Part shown: positions 5,128-5,989 of the stretch, piece after piece
Layout of the letters: each line of letters begins with the position of its first letter
How positions within the stretch are numbered: position 1 is the first letter of the stretch
From: Lachnospiraceae bacterium
GTDB lineage: Bacteria > Bacillota > Clostridia > Lachnospirales > Lachnospiraceae
Direction of reading: 5' to 3'
NCBI GenBank assembly: GCA_900751785.1
Contig: CAADSM010000125.1
Location: 1-5,989 of the forward strand
DNA: 5,989 nt
Notes under the pieces: model-generated
What the model was told of the DNA's origin: nothing
Databases searched by the model: none
What the model saw: the letters and a program-made list of their open reading frames with translations, nothing else
Program-made: the position numbers and the translations under genes

Positions 5128-5989
5128 TTATTTCAGAAAAAACCTCACCATTTTCTCATGCATCTTCCGATAAGGCTGATACCGCATCGGCAGATCGATC
5201 CAAGTCTTCTTATCCACGATACTCTTGTAGTGTGAGAATGTGTCGAAACCGATCTTTCCGTGATAAGCGCCCATACCGCTTTCGCCGAAGCCGCCGAATC
5301 CCATTTCCGTGGTGGCCAGATGGATGATCGTGTCATTGATGCATCCGCCGCCGAAGCCGCAGCGAGAGGTCACCTTCTTTGCCGCTGCATTGTCGGAAGT
5401 GAAGAGGTAAAGCGCCAGAGGATGGGGCATGGCATTGACGTTTCGGATCACTTCATCCAGGCTGTCGAATACAAGGATCGGCATGACTGGTCCGAAGATC
5501 TCTTCCTGCATGACAGCGTCGGAGAAGGTTACATTGTCCAGGACAGTGGGCTCGATACGGAGCGCCTTACGGTCTGAGCTTCCGCCATGCACGACTTTCT
5601 TTTTGTCGATCAATCCCAGGATACGGTCAAAATGTTTTTCGTTAATGATCTTGCCGTAGTCGGGATTGCTGAGCGGCTGTTTTCCGTACTGCTTCTGGAT
5701 CTGTTTTTTTACTTCGCTCACCAGCTTGTCCTTGACCGAGCGGTGGCAGTAGATGTAGTCCGGCGCGACGCAGGTCTGCCCGCAGTTCAGGTATTTTCCG
5801 AAGACAATGCGTCTTGCCGCAAGCTTGATATTTGCAGTCTGGTCTACGATGCAGGGGCTCTTTCCGCCCAGCTCCAGAGTGACGGGAGTCAGGTGCTCTG
5901 CGGCATTTCGCATGACCTCTTTTCCCACGGTCTGACTGCCGGTGAAGAAGATGTAGTCAAAATGTTCCCGCAGAAGGCAGGTGTTCTCC
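5128..5989 (-). CDS. class 3-type aldehyde dehydrogenase (5' end outside the window)
   Basis: The coding frame stays open to the right edge (codons from 5988 downward), giving the C-terminal 286 residues of an enzyme usually about 450-460 long. Visible motifs, numbered from the edge, are FTGSQTVGK (15-23, cofactor-binding segment), ELGGKSP with the general-base Glu39, NCGQTC with catalytic Cys73 (codon 5770-5772), EEIFGPVMP and a GFGESGMGAYHGK tail motif. The Glu-Cys spacing of 34 matches the superfamily. These enzymes oxidise aldehydes to acids with NAD or NADP. The text resembles ALDH3-type enzymes acting on medium- or long-chain or aromatic aldehydes. The GTG at 5926-5928 is internal, not the start, because FDYIFFTGSQ upstream is conserved family sequence. 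The gene is convergent with iadA, so it is not part of that unit. No membrane tail is evident at the C-terminus (RFFLK). Confidence 0.92.
   Translation of the reverse strand, partial: ENTCLLREHFDYIFFTGSQTVGKEVMRNAAEHLTPVTLELGGKSPCIVDQTANIKLAARRIVFGKYLNCGQTCVAPDYIYCHRSVKDKLVSEVKKQIQKQYGKQPLSNPDYGKIINEKHFDRILGLIDKKKVVHGGSSDRKALRIEPTVLDNVTFSDAVMQEEIFGPVMPILVFDSLDEVIRNVNAMPHPLALYLFTSDNAAAKKVTSRCGFGGGCINDTIIHLATTEMGFGGFGESGMGAYHGKIGFDTFSHYKSIVDKKTWIDLPMRYQPYRKMHEKMVRFFLK

Noticed and set aside
5260..5577. Plus-strand 105-codon frame over the aldehyde dehydrogenase gene.
   Set aside because: It is an antisense shadow of a well-conserved enzyme, without an RBS or known motifs.

Overview
The window looks like chromosomal DNA from a gut-type Gram-positive anaerobe, most likely Lachnospiraceae (Clostridia). 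This is an inference from the roughly 53% GC genes with strong AGGAG ribosome binding sites, the gene set, and the style of the proteins. No rRNA or tRNA is present to confirm it.

Layout. Bases 1 to about 1130 are AT-rich (sampled stretches 25-30% GC) and look accessory. They hold a short GC-rich inverted-repeat element (about 21-100) fused in frame to the C-terminal remnant of a DUF262/DUF1524-like HNH nuclease (to 685), followed by about 400 bases without a convincing gene. Composition then changes abruptly to core-like DNA. A calcineurin-like metallophosphoesterase (1150-1890) has its own promoter and RBS. Next comes a probable two-gene unit: a YfcC-family membrane transporter (1995-3743) and an isoaspartyl dipeptidase, IadA (3818-5019). 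A convergent class 3 aldehyde dehydrogenase (5128 to beyond the right edge, minus strand) closes the window. Hairpins lie between the transporter and iadA, and between the convergent iadA and aldehyde dehydrogenase genes.

How the genes may work together. The transporter and IadA suggest uptake of isoaspartyl (beta-aspartyl) dipeptides or related amino-acid compounds, followed by cytoplasmic cleavage to aspartate plus a second amino acid. The dipeptidase activity follows from the family. The transporter substrate is a guess from gene order. The phosphoesterase and aldehyde dehydrogenase have no evident link to this pathway.

Most notable points. (1) The iadA reading frame is broken near 3950-3973 inside an imperfect G-rich tandem repeat with two G6 runs, although the metal-binding and catalytic residues downstream are otherwise well preserved. 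(2) The transporter carries a strongly acidic segment between its first two membrane spans, with no Lys or Arg over 68 residues. (3) A GC-rich inverted repeat is joined in frame to a truncated defence-type nuclease. I did not find a clear new multi-gene system.
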